Part shown: positions 8,221-17,383 of the stretch, piece by piece
How the letters are laid out: every line of letters begins with the position of its first letter
Numbering within the stretch: position 1 is the stretch's first letter
DNA from: Campylobacteraceae bacterium
GTDB lineage: Bacteria; Campylobacterota; Campylobacteria; Campylobacterales; Sulfurovaceae
Reading direction: 5' to 3'
Length of the DNA: 61,650 bases
Assembly: GCA_027036015.1 (NCBI GenBank)
Contig: JALVTH010000079.1
Coordinates: 1-61,650 of the forward strand
Translations under genes and position numbers: made by a program
Notes under the pieces: model-generated
Database searches by the model: none
Told to the model about the DNA's origin: nothing
What the model saw: the letters and a program-made list of their open reading frames with translations, nothing else

Positions 8221-8889
8221 ATGAAGAAAAATAAACTCTTAATTTTTGATATGGATGGAACATTGATTGATTCTGCCCCAAGCCTTACAAATGCTATCAA
8301 TTTTATGCTCCAAAGTTTAGGCAAAGAGCCACTATCGCTTTCAAAAGTTAAAGAGTTTATTGGCAATGGCTCAAAAATGCTTGTTTTACGAGCTTTGCTT
8401 AATAAAAAAGATGTAAATGAAACAGAAATTGATAAAGAACTCTTTGAAAAAGCCCATCAAATCTTTTTAGATTATTATGGCAAAAATTTAACCAAAGATG
8501 CTAAAGTTTTTGATAATGTTCATTCTACTTTGCAAGCACTTTTGCCTTATTACAAAATGTGTGTTGTTACTAATAAGCCGCATCAATTTGTCCAAACAAT
8601 ATTAAGTGCTTTTGAACTTGATAAATATTTTGATTTTTTTGTAGGAGCAAATGAAAATTTACCCAAAAAACCAGATCCAGCTATGCTTTTCTTTGCTTGC
8701 GAAAAAGCTCAAACAACTCCAAAAAACTCTTTTATGATTGGTGATTCAAAAAATGATTTGCTTGCTGCTAAAAATGCTAATATAAAATCAATTGCTCTAA
8801 GTTACGGCTATAACAATGAAAATTTGCAAGAGTATCATCCAATTGCAATAAGTAATGACTTTAGCAAACTTAAACAAATTTTATTATAA
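8221..8889 (+). CDS. gph: HAD hydrolase, phosphoglycolate phosphatase-like
   Basis: The 222-residue HAD hydrolase starts at ATG 8221, which has an AAGGAA ribosome-binding site and puts the nucleophile motif FDMDGTLIDS at the N-terminus; an upstream in-frame ATG at 8164 would add a non-conserved tail across the promoter. Motif II is in VVTNKPHQF and motif IV in MIGDSKNDLLAAKNA. A helical cap between motifs I and II fits the Gph subgroup, which removes 2-phosphoglycolate, but other small phosphates are possible. The stop overlaps the next start as TAATG. Confidence 0.85.
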   Translation: MKKNKLLIFDMDGTLIDSAPSLTNAINFMLQSLGKEPLSLSKVKEFIGNGSKMLVLRALLNKKDVNETEIDKELFEKAHQIFLDYYGKNLTKDAKVFDNVHSTLQALLPYYKMCVVTNKPHQFVQTILSAFELDKYFDFFVGANENLPKKPDPAMLFFACEKAQTTPKNSFMIGDSKNDLLAAKNANIKSIALSYGYNNENLQEYHPIAISNDFSKLKQILL

Positions 8890-9719
8890 TGTGTTATATG
8901 AAAAAAATAGTTTTTATTTTAGTAACCATTATTGCAATTGTGAGCGAAAGCTTTATTAGTTTCGAAATCTATCAAAATGAAAAAGCATTAGATAAAGCCA
9001 ATAGAGCCTATTACTCCATCAAAAGCGACATAGACGAACTCTTAAAAATTCAAACAAAAGCATTTTTAAGCTCTCTTAGCTTTGGACTCGTTAAAGAAAA
9101 AAACAAAACAAAAGAAAAACTCTTACAACTTCAAGTAAAAATTGATACTCTTAAAGCAAAAGAAAAAAAACTTTTATACTACTTTTTAGGGGTTAATCTT
9201 TTTATATTACTCTTATTTTTTCTTTTACCAAAATTTTATTATGTTTTAACTATTACAATAAATTCATTAATTATGCTCTTTTTTGGAATTATGACACCAA
9301 TTTTATTAATTGTCATTCATAAAAACGTTAAAGTTTTAGGAGATGTAGTTTTAAGTTTTGAATCAAAAACAATTCTTGGTTCAATTTTGCATCTTTTAGA
9401 AAGTGGTAATTATCCAGTTGGACTTATTATTTTACTCTTTTCTATCGTCGTTCCTTTTATAAAAACACTTACAATGCTTTTAATTTTATATCTCAAAGAG
9501 TTTAACGTAGCTAAAAAGTTACTTGCTCTTTTTAAACATCTTGGGAAATGGTCTATGCTTGATGTGTTTGTTGTCGCACTTTTACTTGTTTATATTGGAG
9601 CTGGAAGTAGCCAAAATAGCTATTCACAAATTTTAAGTGGAACTTATCTTTTTGCAAGTTACGTGATTTTTTCAATTATAAGTTCAATTATCGTAGAAAA
9701 AATGCTATCAAGCAACTAA
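8889..9719 (+). CDS. PqiA-like integral membrane protein
   Basis: A 276-residue membrane protein with one N-terminal span, a lysine-rich coiled-coil stretch (about residues 30-90), then four spans. The last four match one paraquat-inducible protein A unit, including LESGNYPVGLIILLFSIVVPFIKT. E. coli PqiA has two such units and works with the MCE protein PqiB in lipid transport across the envelope; no MCE gene is seen here. The ATG overlaps the stop of gph (TAATG), and another ATG at 8898 is possible. Its own stop shares CTAA with the convergent gene. Confidence 0.8.
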   Translation: MCYMKKIVFILVTIIAIVSESFISFEIYQNEKALDKANRAYYSIKSDIDELLKIQTKAFLSSLSFGLVKEKNKTKEKLLQLQVKIDTLKAKEKKLLYYFLGVNLFILLLFFLLPKFYYVLTITINSLIMLFFGIMTPILLIVIHKNVKVLGDVVLSFESKTILGSILHLLESGNYPVGLIILLFSIVVPFIKTLTMLLILYLKEFNVAKKLLALFKHLGKWSMLDVFVVALLLVYIGAGSSQNSYSQILSGTYLFASYVIFSIISSIIVEKMLSSN

Positions 9720-9922
9720 AATCTGCTTGATAGCATCGAGCTTTGTTGAGAAGATAAATTTGCACATATAAGAGTCGTTAATTTTTCAATCTCTTCACTG
9801 AGCAAATCAGCAATTAACATATATTTTGGATCAATTGCTTTACTTATGCCATGAATTTGTATAAAAAGCTCTGGGTTTTGAAACATCTCATCTAAAAAAA
9901 TTTTTATTTTTTCTTTATCCAT
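9716..9922 (-). CDS. hypothetical small helical protein
   Basis: A 68-residue protein I do not recognise. ATG at 9922 follows an AAAGGAG site at ideal distance, so the longer frame reaching 9967 is not used. It reads as two or three helices, starts MDKEKIKIFLDEMFQNPE, has one cysteine and a serine/glutamine-rich end. There is no signal peptide or membrane span. A TATAAT box lies about 25 nt upstream. It stands alone, convergent with the PqiA-like gene by a 4-nt overlap. Confidence 0.7.
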   Translation of the reverse strand: MDKEKIKIFLDEMFQNPELFIQIHGISKAIDPKYMLIADLLSEEIEKLTTLICANLSSQQSSMLSSRF

Positions 9923-9946
9923 AATACTCCTTTGTTCTATAAGAAC

Positions 9947-9952
9947 ATTATA
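9947..9952 (-). promoter_or_regulatory. -10 box for the small helical protein
   Basis: TATAAT on the minus strand just upstream of the AAAGGAG site of the 68-residue gene. The rest of the gap up to 10121 is AT-rich and holds only another TATAAT on the plus strand (9999-10004) with no gene after it. Confidence 0.5.
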
Positions 9953-10121
9953 AGTATAGCATAACATTTTACAATAACACTTATTTTACACAATTTTTAT
10001 AATACTTGTTACATTTTTTCACAACGAAAAAAGGGGGCTATTTTAGATATTTTTGAAGATTTTTATCATTAAAATGTAATTTTTATTGATAAAGGTAAGG
10101 AAAGTTTAAGATAAAATGGGG

Positions 10122-11936
10122 CTACTTTCCTTTTTTCTCTCTTGCAGCTTTTCTTCTAAGTGCTGGGTCAAGATATTTTTTTCTAATTCGAATATTTTTT
10201 GGTGTTACTTCTACAAGCTCATCATCTTCTATCCACTCAAGTGCACTCTCAAGTGCAAGTTCGCGTGGCGGCACTAATTTAATTGCTTCATCAGCTCCTG
10301 CTGCTCTCATATTGGTTAAATGTTTAGCTTTGAGTGGATTTACTTCTAAATCTCCTGGGCGGCTATGTTCACCAATTACCATTCCATTATAAACTTTATC
10401 TTGTGGTTTTATAAAAAGCTCGCCTCTATTTTGCAAGTTAAACAGAGCATACGCTACAGCTTCTCCATCATCCATCGAAACAAGCGCACCTTGGGTTCTA
10501 TGCTCCACACTTCCGCTATATGGGCGATACTCTAAAAAGGAGTGGTTCATAATACCTTCACCTTTTGTATCAGTTAAAAATTCGCTTCTAAAGCCAATAA
10601 GTCCTCTTGCTGGAATTTCAAATTCAAGCCTTACACTGCCATCTGGCATCGGGGTTAATGAGGTCATCGTTGCTTTTCGTTTACCAAGCTTTTCAATCAC
10701 TACGCCTTGATATTGCTCTGGCACATCAATAACCAATAATTCAAATGGCTCTAATTTTACACCGTTTTCTTCTTTTATAATTACTTCTGGACGCGCCAAT
10801 AAAAACTCATACCCCTCTCTTCGCATATTCTCAGCCAAAATTGAAATTTGCAATTCTCCCCTTCCACTTACTTTAAAACTTGCCTCACCAAGCACTTCCA
10901 TCTTCATTGCAATATTTGTCTCAAGCTCTCTCTCAAGCCGCTCTTTTAATTTATTAGAAGTTACATGCTCACCTTCAGTTCCAGAGAGTGGTCCATCATT
11001 AACACTAAAAATAACTGAAAGTGTAGGCTCTTCTACATGCAATGGATCAAGCGCTTTTGGCTCATTTAAATCTGCAATTGTATCTCCAACATCAATATCA
11101 CTAAATCCAGCAATTGCTACAATATCTCCAGCTTCTGCTTCTTCAATCTCTTCTTTTTCAAGTCCAATAAAGCCAATTAGTTTACTAACTCTTGATTTAA
11201 CCTTACTTCCATTGGCTTTTAAAAGATAATATTCATCTCCTTTTTTAATTGTTCCATTAAAAACTCTTGCAATTCCAATGCGCCCAACAAAATTATCGCT
11301 ATCAAGTGTAAAAACTTGTGCTTGGGTAGGGTTTTCTTTTGAACCGCTTGGATAGGGAACGTACTCTAAAATAGCTTCAAAAAGTGGTGTTAAATCTTTG
11401 TTTTCATCTTCTAAATTCCACTTAGCATAACCATCTCTTGCTGCAGCATAAAGTACTGGAAATTCAAGCTGCTCTTCATTTGCATCTAATGCAACAAGCA
11501 AATCAAAAACCTCATCTACTACTCTATCAGGCTCGGCTCCAATTTTATCAATTTTATTAATTACAACAATTGGAACAAGCCCCAAATTAATTGCTTTTTT
11601 CAAAACAAATTTGGTTTGCGGCATCACTCCTTCTTGCGCATCTACAAGCAAAAGCACTCCATCAACCATCTTTAAAACACGCTCAACTTCACCACCAAAA
11701 TCGGCATGTCCTGGAGTATCAATTATATTGATTTTATGATCTTTATATTTAATAGCAGTATTTTTTGAAAGAATTGTAATGCCTCTTTCTTTTTCTAAAT
11801 CGTTACTATCTAAAACCCTCTCGCCTATTTCTTTGTGTGCAGCAAAAGTGCCGCTTTGTTTTAAAAGTTCATCAACAAGTGTAGTTTTGCCATGGTCAAC
11901 ATGAGCAATTACTGCAATATTTTTAATTTTTTGCAT
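10122..11936 (-). CDS. typA: ribosome-associated GTPase TypA/BipA
   Basis: TypA is a translational GTPase that binds 70S ribosomes and helps ribosome assembly and stress adaptation. The 604-residue length is standard. The G domain has HVDHGKTTL (P loop, near residue 10), the ERGITI switch [17 protein letters not shown] (G3) and NKIDK (G4). Domain II, an EF-G-like domain III/V pair and the TypA-specific C-terminal domain ending in a basic tail ([11 protein letters not shown]) follow. A short gap separates it from aroC upstream. An inverted repeat GGAAAG/CTTTCC spans the stop but is a weak terminator. Confidence 0.97.
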   Translation of the reverse strand: MQKIKNIAVIAHVDHGKTTLVDELLKQSGTFAAHKEIGERVLDSNDLEKERGITILSKNTAIKYKDHKINIIDTPGHADFGGEVERVLKMVDGVLLLVDAQEGVMPQTKFVLKKAINLGLVPIVVINKIDKIGAEPDRVVDEVFDLLVALDANEEQLEFPVLYAAARDGYAKWNLEDENKDLTPLFEAILEYVPYPSGSKENPTQAQVFTLDSDNFVGRIGIARVFNGTIKKGDEYYLLKANGSKVKSRVSKLIGFIGLEKEEIEEAEAGDIVAIAGFSDIDVGDTIADLNEPKALDPLHVEEPTLSVIFSVNDGPLSGTEGEHVTSNKLKERLERELETNIAMKMEVLGEASFKVSGRGELQISILAENMRREGYEFLLARPEVIIKEENGVKLEPFELLVIDVPEQYQGVVIEKLGKRKATMTSLTPMPDGSVRLEFEIPARGLIGFRSEFLTDTKGEGIMNHSFLEYRPYSGSVEHRTQGALVSMDDGEAVAYALFNLQNRGELFIKPQDKVYNGMVIGEHSRPGDLEVNPLKAKHLTNMRAAGADEAIKLVPPRELALESALEWIEDDELVEVTPKNIRIRKKYLDPALRRKAAREKKGK

Positions 11937-11984
11937 GCATAACCTTTTTTTGTTGCAATAGTAGCAAATTTGTGCTTAAGTGGT

Positions 11985-13058
11985 TTATTGATATATCTTT
12001 TTTAAATATTCCATTTTTGCACCCATATTTAAAAGTATCATATCAGCAAGAACCAAAGCCATCATCGCTTCAGCCACAATAACTCCCCTAATTGCAACGC
12101 AAGGATCATGACGCCCTTTAAGTTTAAAAGTTACTTCTTCGTTATTAATTGTTATTGTTTTTTGCTCTTGAAAAATAGAAGGCGTTGGTTTAAACCAAAC
12201 TTTTAAACTAAGTTCTTCTCCATTACTAATTCCTCCTAAAATCCCACCACTATGATTGCTCTCAAAGCCATTTAAAGTAATTGCATCATTATTTTGACTT
12301 CCTCTCATTTTACAAGCACTAATGCCATCTCCAATTTCAACAGCCTTTACTGCATTAATACTCATCATCGCTTCAGCTAACTTGCTATCAAGCTTATAAT
12401 AAATTGGCTCACCAAGTCCAACTGGAACATTAAAAGCTTTGACTAAAACTGCTCCACCAACTGAATCGTGTGCATTTTTCGCATCTTCAATTGCGGCAAT
12501 TTGTTTAGCTTCTACCTCTTTATCAAGCGAATTAATAATACTTTCTTTAGCAAAGTCAAAATCAATTTTTTGAGCCGCTATGCCATCAATTTCATAAATG
12601 CCCGCTTTAATTTCTATACCAAGCTCTTTTAGCATCAATTTAGCAATTGCTCCAGCAGCGACTCTTGCAGCGGTCTCTCTTGCAGAGCTTCTCCCCCCTC
12701 CTCTATAATCTCTTATTCCATATTTGTGCCAATAGGTAAAATCTGCATGCCCTGGACGAAAAAGCTCTTTAACATTGCTATAATCTTTGCTTTTTTGATC
12801 TTTGTTAAAAATAATCATTGTAATAGGAGTTCCAGTGCTTATTCCTTCAAAAACTCCAGATAAAATCTCTACTCTATCGGCTTCTTTTCTTTGGGTGGTA
12901 AATTTACTTTGCCCTGGACGTCTTCTATCAAGCTCACTTTGAATAAAGCTCTCATCTATTTTTAAGCCAGCTGGCACTCCATCAACAATACATCCAATTG
13001 CCTTGCCATGCGATTCACCAAAGGTTGTAAAACGAAATTTTAAGCCAAAACTATTCAT
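11985..13058 (-). CDS. aroC: chorismate synthase
   Basis: AroC converts 5-enolpyruvylshikimate-3-phosphate to chorismate with reduced FMN, the last shikimate-pathway step. The 357 residues carry the signatures [18 protein letters not shown] at the N-terminus, [19 protein letters not shown] in the middle, and [12 protein letters not shown] with its conserved RHDPC near the C-terminus. The start overlaps the end of rnc by 8 nt, so the two are co-translated, with rnhA and the TPR gene further upstream in the same run. Confidence 0.97.
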   Translation of the reverse strand: MNSFGLKFRFTTFGESHGKAIGCIVDGVPAGLKIDESFIQSELDRRRPGQSKFTTQRKEADRVEILSGVFEGISTGTPITMIIFNKDQKSKDYSNVKELFRPGHADFTYWHKYGIRDYRGGGRSSARETAARVAAGAIAKLMLKELGIEIKAGIYEIDGIAAQKIDFDFAKESIINSLDKEVEAKQIAAIEDAKNAHDSVGGAVLVKAFNVPVGLGEPIYYKLDSKLAEAMMSINAVKAVEIGDGISACKMRGSQNNDAITLNGFESNHSGGILGGISNGEELSLKVWFKPTPSIFQEQKTITINNEEVTFKLKGRHDPCVAIRGVIVAEAMMALVLADMILLNMGAKMEYLKKIYQ

Positions 13059-13737
13059 TATCTTCTTCCTTTTGCAATTTTTCTAAAGCAATTCTTGCTG
13101 CCTCTTTTTGTGCCATTTTTTTACTTTTGCCTTTTGCAGTCGAAATAAGATCATCTCTTAAAAACAAAGCCACTTCAAACTCTTTGTCATGATCTGGTCC
13201 TTTGGCACTTATTAGTTTATAAGTTGGTGTAATGCCATAAATTGCTTGCGTATACTCTTGCAAAGCCGTTTTATAATCTTTGCAAAGTGTTTGCAAATCA
13301 ATTTTTGGATAGGTTTTTTCAATCAATCCAATTGCAATTTCACGTGCCTTTTCAAGTCCAGCTTCTAAATAGATAGCTCCAATAAGTGCTTCAAAGGCAT
13401 TTGATAAAAGAGAGCTTTTTTCTCTTCCCTTATTGTTTTCTTCTGCATTAGAAAGAAACAAAAACTCTCCTAAACGAATTCTTTTTGCTAAACGCATAAA
13501 ACCCTTTTCATTTACAATTGCTGCTCGAATTTTAGAGAGTTTCCCTTCATCGCTTTTTGGAAACTTTTTAAAAAGATATTCACCCACAATCAAATCCAAA
13601 ACCGCATCGCCCAAAAACTCAAGTCGTTCGTTATTATAAGACTTTTTATAGCTTTTGTGCGTGAGTGCTTCAATGAGTAAATCCTTATTTTTAAAATGAT
13701 ATCCTACATTTTTTTCCAAATTTGATAAATCTTGCAT
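13051..13737 (-). CDS. rnc: ribonuclease III
   Basis: RNase III cuts double-stranded RNA and matures rRNA and some mRNAs. The 228-residue protein has the catalytic signature [20 protein letters not shown] (residues about 35-54) with a second acidic cluster in [14 protein letters not shown], then a C-terminal double-stranded RNA-binding domain from about residue 155 ending [15 protein letters not shown]. It overlaps aroC by 8 nt and meets the rnhA stop by a single base. The overlaps with both neighbours place it inside the rnhA-rnc-aroC operon. Confidence 0.96.
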   Translation of the reverse strand: MQDLSNLEKNVGYHFKNKDLLIEALTHKSYKKSYNNERLEFLGDAVLDLIVGEYLFKKFPKSDEGKLSKIRAAIVNEKGFMRLAKRIRLGEFLFLSNAEENNKGREKSSLLSNAFEALIGAIYLEAGLEKAREIAIGLIEKTYPKIDLQTLCKDYKTALQEYTQAIYGITPTYKLISAKGPDHDKEFEVALFLRDDLISTAKGKSKKMAQKEAARIALEKLQKEEDNE

Positions 13738-14174
13738 TAACTCTCCTTTATCTGCTGTGCTTGTGCTCTTGCTAAAGTATCACATCGTTCATTCTCGCTA
13801 TGTCCATTATGCCCCTTTACCCACACAGCTTTAATATCATGAATTTTTCGTAAATTGACAAACTCTTGCCAAAGTTCTTTATTTTTTACTTTTTTAAAAT
13901 CTTTTTGAATCCAATTATCAAGCCACTCATTTATTGCATTTGCCACATAAGAGCTATCAGTTACTATTGTAACAGAGCATGGCTCTTTTAAGGCTTTAAG
14001 CCCTTCTATTACTGCCATAAGCTCCATTTGGTTATTGGTAGCTTGCTTGCTTGAACCACAAAGCTCTTTTCTTTTCCCTTTATAATCTAAAATACAAGCC
14101 CAACCCCCAGGACCTGGATTACCAAGACTTGAACCGTCACAATAAATCGTTACTTCTTTTTTCTTCTCTTGCAA
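13737..14174 (-). CDS. rnhA: ribonuclease HI
   Basis: RNase HI removes RNA from RNA-DNA hybrids. At 145 residues it is a single-domain enzyme. The acidic active site is visible as the first Asp in [14 protein letters not shown], Glu in NNQMELMAV, Asp in VTDSSYV and the last Asp in NERCDTLAR; the histidine in [11 protein letters not shown] is also kept. The likely start is TTG at 14174 behind an AAAGGTG site. It lies 38 nt inside the 3' end of the TPR gene upstream, implying coupled translation. Confidence 0.95.
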   Translation of the reverse strand: MQEKKKEVTIYCDGSSLGNPGPGGWACILDYKGKRKELCGSSKQATNNQMELMAVIEGLKALKEPCSVTIVTDSSYVANAINEWLDNWIQKDFKKVKNKELWQEFVNLRKIHDIKAVWVKGHNGHSENERCDTLARAQAQQIKES

Positions 14175-15135
14175 TTTGCACCTTTATTTGTAATTTATAG
14201 ACCCTATTGCAGTTTAAACATCTGCTAAAAAAGATTGGAAATTGCCGCTTGCAATGAGTGCAAACGTAGATAAATTCTAAAGTAGCGTTAAAATCTTTTT
14301 TAGCACTCTTAGCCAAAGCTAAAAGTTCTAATTCAAAAATATCGCTTTTTTTAAACGCTTTGCTTTGATTTTTTAAGAAAAAAAGTGTTTTTAAATTTTC
14401 ATCATTGATTGCCTCATACTCAATATGATTGTGATAAAAAAGATCCATTAAATAGAAAAAATCCTCATTTTTATAATAAGTAAACGCTTTTTGGGGATTG
14501 ATCAAAAAAAACTCTCGTAAAATGGGCCAACGCAATGAACTTTTTTTGAGCAACTCTTCTAAAATTGCTTCTTTATTAGGCAAAAACTTTGCCTCTAAAA
14601 GAGCTAAATGCGTTTTTAACTTCTCTACATCTTCACCTTGAGCTTGTAAAACCTCAATGACCTCTTTTGCTTCTTTTAATTTGCCAAGCTTTTCGTAAAT
14701 ATATTCAATTTTATAAAGCGCTTCTTTATCTCTTGGGCGTTTTGCAACGATTTCTAAAAAAACCTCTAACGCTCTTTTTAAAAAACCAGCTTTTAAATAG
14801 GCTTTACCTAAAAAAAGAAGCAGTGAGTCATCTTTGCTATGACGCAACAAATAAAGATAGATGTTGATACTTTTGCTATATTCACCACTGTTTAAATAGG
14901 CTGTCGCCAAAAGAAAAAGCGGTTTTTTCATCGATGCATCATAAGGCATATTTTTAGTATCTAACAAACACTCTTGCAAATCAAAATTTTTAATAAAACT
15001 TAGAAGCTCTTTTTGCTTTTTCTCTTGGCGATAAAGGGAGTAAACGTAAGAAAGCACTGCAACAATAAAAATTATCCCAAGCAGTAATAAGATACTAACA
15101 ATTGGATCATGATAATTAGGAAGAAATCTATCCAC
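14137..15135 (-). CDS. TPR protein with N-terminal membrane anchor and C-terminal zinc ribbon (LapB/YciM-like)
   Basis: A 332-residue protein with one N-terminal membrane helix (about residues 13-31), several TPR repeats (residues about 70-200) and a C-terminal CTHC...CLNC zinc-ribbon (about 290-310). That order is the plan of E. coli LapB (YciM), which tunes lipopolysaccharide synthesis by presenting LpxC to FtsH; ftsH is elsewhere in this window. Sequence similarity is low, so LapB is a structural analogy. The GTG start directly follows a leader with two competing hairpins, one enclosing the GGAG site. It heads the rnhA-rnc-aroC run. Confidence 0.8.
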   Translation of the reverse strand: MDRFLPNYHDPIVSILLLLGIIFIVAVLSYVYSLYRQEKKQKELLSFIKNFDLQECLLDTKNMPYDASMKKPLFLLATAYLNSGEYSKSINIYLYLLRHSKDDSLLLFLGKAYLKAGFLKRALEVFLEIVAKRPRDKEALYKIEYIYEKLGKLKEAKEVIEVLQAQGEDVEKLKTHLALLEAKFLPNKEAILEELLKKSSLRWPILREFFLINPQKAFTYYKNEDFFYLMDLFYHNHIEYEAINDENLKTLFFLKNQSKAFKKSDIFELELLALAKSAKKDFNATLEFIYVCTHCKRQFPIFFSRCLNCNRVYKLQIKVQIAREEKRSNDLL

Positions 15136-15137
15136 AT

Positions 15138-15213
15138 CAAACTCCGTTTTAACCTCTTGTTAAAACTGAGTTTGACAGAATATCAAAAATTGGTATTCTG
15201 CCAAATTCAGTTT
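15138..15213 (-). promoter_or_regulatory. two mutually exclusive leader hairpins over the TPR-gene ribosome-binding site
   Basis: In the minus-strand RNA, 15213-15163 forms a 22-bp near-perfect stem (AAACTGAATTTGGCAGAATACC against GATATTCTGTCAAACTCAGTTT, written as two 22-nt arms at 15192-15213 and 15163-15184: 19 Watson-Crick, 2 wobble, 1 mismatch). The second stem uses CAAACTCAGTTTTAAC (15159-15174) and GTTAAAACGGAGTTTG (15138-15153) with one mismatch. The two share 12 bases, so only one can form. The second stem contains GGAG, the only ribosome-binding site for the GTG at 15135. Confidence 0.6.
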
Positions 15214-15216
15214 ATA

Positions 15217-15233
15217 AAGCGGTAAAACCGCTT
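15217..15233 (-). terminator. hairpin at the end of the YidB-like gene
   Basis: AAGCGG / CCGCTT inverted repeat with a 5-nt loop overlapping the TAA stop of the upstream gene; it is followed on the minus strand by TATAAAC, so there is no long U run. It may be a weak terminator, and the TATAAA could serve as a -10 box for the next gene. Confidence 0.45.
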
Positions 15234-15675
15234 ATTTAAAAAAATTAGAAGCTAAATTAATTGCTCCCTCAATTCCACCAACTTTATCGAGTAAATCGCC
15301 TATTAAACTCTCTTCATTCGTTGCTTTATCAACAACTTCTGGCAATACGTCTGCTAATGCTTTTTTAGCACTCTCAACGCTTACGCCAAGTTCATTTGCA
15401 AAAGCTTCAATTTTTTCATTTCCAAGCAAATTGCTCACACTCTCTGGATCGATTGGAGCATTTTCTCCACTTCCAATCCACGATTTTACAATATCACCCA
15501 AGTTACCATCTGCTACTTTTTCAATGATTGCGCTTAAATCCAAACCACCTTCACTTGAACCAAAAATAGAGCCAAGGGCCGATGTAATTTTTTCTAAATC
15601 GATGTTAGTCGTTGCATCGTCATCATTATTTTGAATAAGCTGGGCTCCAATTTTTAAAAGATCTGAAAAATCCAT
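15232..15675 (-). CDS. YidB-like (DUF937-related) protein
   Basis: A 147-residue acidic protein of the YidB family. The family core is visible as GNLGDIVKSWIGSGENAPI (about residues 75-93), followed by SNLLGNEKIEAFANELGVS and a LADVLPEVVDKAT stretch. There is no signal peptide; it is probably cytosolic and helical. The molecular function is not known. It is divergent from dnaG, with a 55-nt promoter gap, and an AGGAGG site before its ATG. Downstream lies the hairpin-rich leader of the TPR gene. Confidence 0.8.
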   Translation of the reverse strand: MDFSDLLKIGAQLIQNNDDDATTNIDLEKITSALGSIFGSSEGGLDLSAIIEKVADGNLGDIVKSWIGSGENAPIDPESVSNLLGNEKIEAFANELGVSVESAKKALADVLPEVVDKATNEESLIGDLLDKVGGIEGAINLASNFFK

Positions 15676-15718
15676 AATAACCTCCTTTTATTATTCTTAG
15701 TATAGCATAAAAGTTTGT

Positions 15719-15724
15719 TATAAT
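15719..15724 (+). promoter_or_regulatory. -10 box placed 6 nt before the dnaG start codon
   Basis: TATAAT followed by TGCTTT and then the ATG at 15731. Transcription would begin at or within a base of the A of the start codon, so a transcript from this promoter would have no leader and no ribosome-binding site. Confidence 0.5.
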
Positions 15725-15730
15725 TGCTTT

Positions 15731-17383
15731 ATGATTGATCAAAATTCAATAGAAAAATTAAAAGCCACCATTGATATTGTTGATGTTATTGGAAATTATA
15801 TAGAGCTAAAAAAAGCTGGAGCAAACTATAAAACAAATTGCCCTTTTCATAGCGAAAAAACGCCAAGCTTTATTGTAAGCCCTCAAAAACAAATTTTCCA
15901 CTGCTTTGGATGCGGTATTGGGGGTGATGCAATAAAATTTGTCATGGAATACGAAAAACTCAGCTATCCAGAAGCAATTGAAAAACTTGCTTCAATGTAT
16001 AATATTTCACTTCATTATATTAAGGGCAAAAGTTCTTATGAGGAGTATAAGCGTATTTTAGAGCTTTTAAATCATTGGTATAAGCAAAACCTTTTACAAA
16101 ACAACATTGCCCTTACTTATCTCAAACAAAGGGGACTTAACCAAAAAAGCATCGAAAAATTTGAACTTGGCTATACACCAAGCTCACATGAAGTCCTTGC
16201 TTTTTTAAAATCGCACCAAATTCCTCTACCAAAAGCCTATGAAGCTGGCATACTAGCTCAAGGAGAAGATAAAAACTTTTATGCAAGATTGGTTGAGCGC
16301 ATCACATTTCCAATTTATAATAATTATGGCTCTTTGATTGGTTTTGGAGGAAGAACACTAACAAATCATCCGGCAAAATATATCAACTCTCCTCAAACAA
16401 AACTCTTTGATAAATCAAGAGTGCTCTATGGATACCACTTAGCAAAAGAGAGTATCTATAAAGAGCAAGAAATTATTATTTGCGAAGGATATATGGATGT
16501 TATAATGCTGCATCAAGCAAATTTTACCAATGCCGTTGCAACGCTTGGAACGGCTTTAACAACTTCACATTTACCCTTGCTAAAAAAAGGGGAACCAAAA
16601 ATTACTTTAGCTTATGATGGCGATAGTGCAGGAGTTAATGCTGCGCTTAAAGCTGCAAAAATCTTAAGTAGCAGCGGTTTTGAAGGAAAGGTAATCTTAT
16701 TTCCAAGTGGACTTGATCCAGCCGATTTAGTTGCAAAAAACGATTTGCAAACACTGCATCAGCTTTTTAAAGGTGGGCAAGATTTAGTGCTTTTTGTCTT
16801 AGAAAAGATTAAAGAACAATTTAACCTCAACAACCCACACCAAAAACAAAAAGCTCTTCTTGAAGCAAAAAACTATCTAAAAACACTAAATCCAATCCTT
16901 CAAGAAGCCTATGCGCAAAAAGCCGCCATAATTTTTGATTATTCTTCTGCTTTTTTTACCCAAAAAGGCAAGCTCTCTTTTGAAAATAAGCAAGTTAAAA
17001 AAGATATAGCTTGGGAGAGTATTTTAAAAACCCTTATGCAAAAACCATCTCTCATAGATGAGGTGCTAAATTATCTTGATTTTCATTTTGCAAGAGAATA
17101 TGAAGATGCTTTCAAAGCCTTAGCAAAAGGCAATTTAGACCATCCAATATTGCGTGGAATTGCTATTGATGAGAAGATTCCAATTTTAAATGAAGCAGAA
17201 TTAAAAAAGCAAATTTTACAAGAGCTTATTTTGTATTATAAGCAAAAGTTAAGAAAATTAACGCAAAATAGCACGATGGATTACAAGAAAAAAAGCTTTT
17301 TAATTCGAAAAATTAAATTAGATATTTTACCAAGATTACAAAAAGGAGAATTGGTTCTTTATGAAAGCGATTTCACTCTTTAG
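15731..17383 (+). CDS. dnaG: DNA primase
   Basis: DnaG makes RNA primers at the replication fork. The 550-residue protein has the N-terminal zinc finger with CPFHSEKTPSF and CFGCG (Cys-His-Cys-Cys), a catalytic core, and a TOPRIM fold with EGYMDVIML and the metal-binding YDGDSAG. The C-terminal helicase-interaction region is divergent, as usual. The start matches family length (IDIVDVIGNYIELKKAG about residues 12-28). A TATAAT box six bases upstream suggests leaderless mRNA. It overlaps the next gene by 23 nt. Confidence 0.96.
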   Translation: MIDQNSIEKLKATIDIVDVIGNYIELKKAGANYKTNCPFHSEKTPSFIVSPQKQIFHCFGCGIGGDAIKFVMEYEKLSYPEAIEKLASMYNISLHYIKGKSSYEEYKRILELLNHWYKQNLLQNNIALTYLKQRGLNQKSIEKFELGYTPSSHEVLAFLKSHQIPLPKAYEAGILAQGEDKNFYARLVERITFPIYNNYGSLIGFGGRTLTNHPAKYINSPQTKLFDKSRVLYGYHLAKESIYKEQEIIICEGYMDVIMLHQANFTNAVATLGTALTTSHLPLLKKGEPKITLAYDGDSAGVNAALKAAKILSSSGFEGKVILFPSGLDPADLVAKNDLQTLHQLFKGGQDLVLFVLEKIKEQFNLNNPHQKQKALLEAKNYLKTLNPILQEAYAQKAAIIFDYSSAFFTQKGKLSFENKQVKKDIAWESILKTLMQKPSLIDEVLNYLDFHFAREYEDAFKALAKGNLDHPILRGIAIDEKIPILNEAELKKQILQELILYYKQKLRKLTQNSTMDYKKKSFLIRKIKLDILPRLQKGELVLYESDFTL

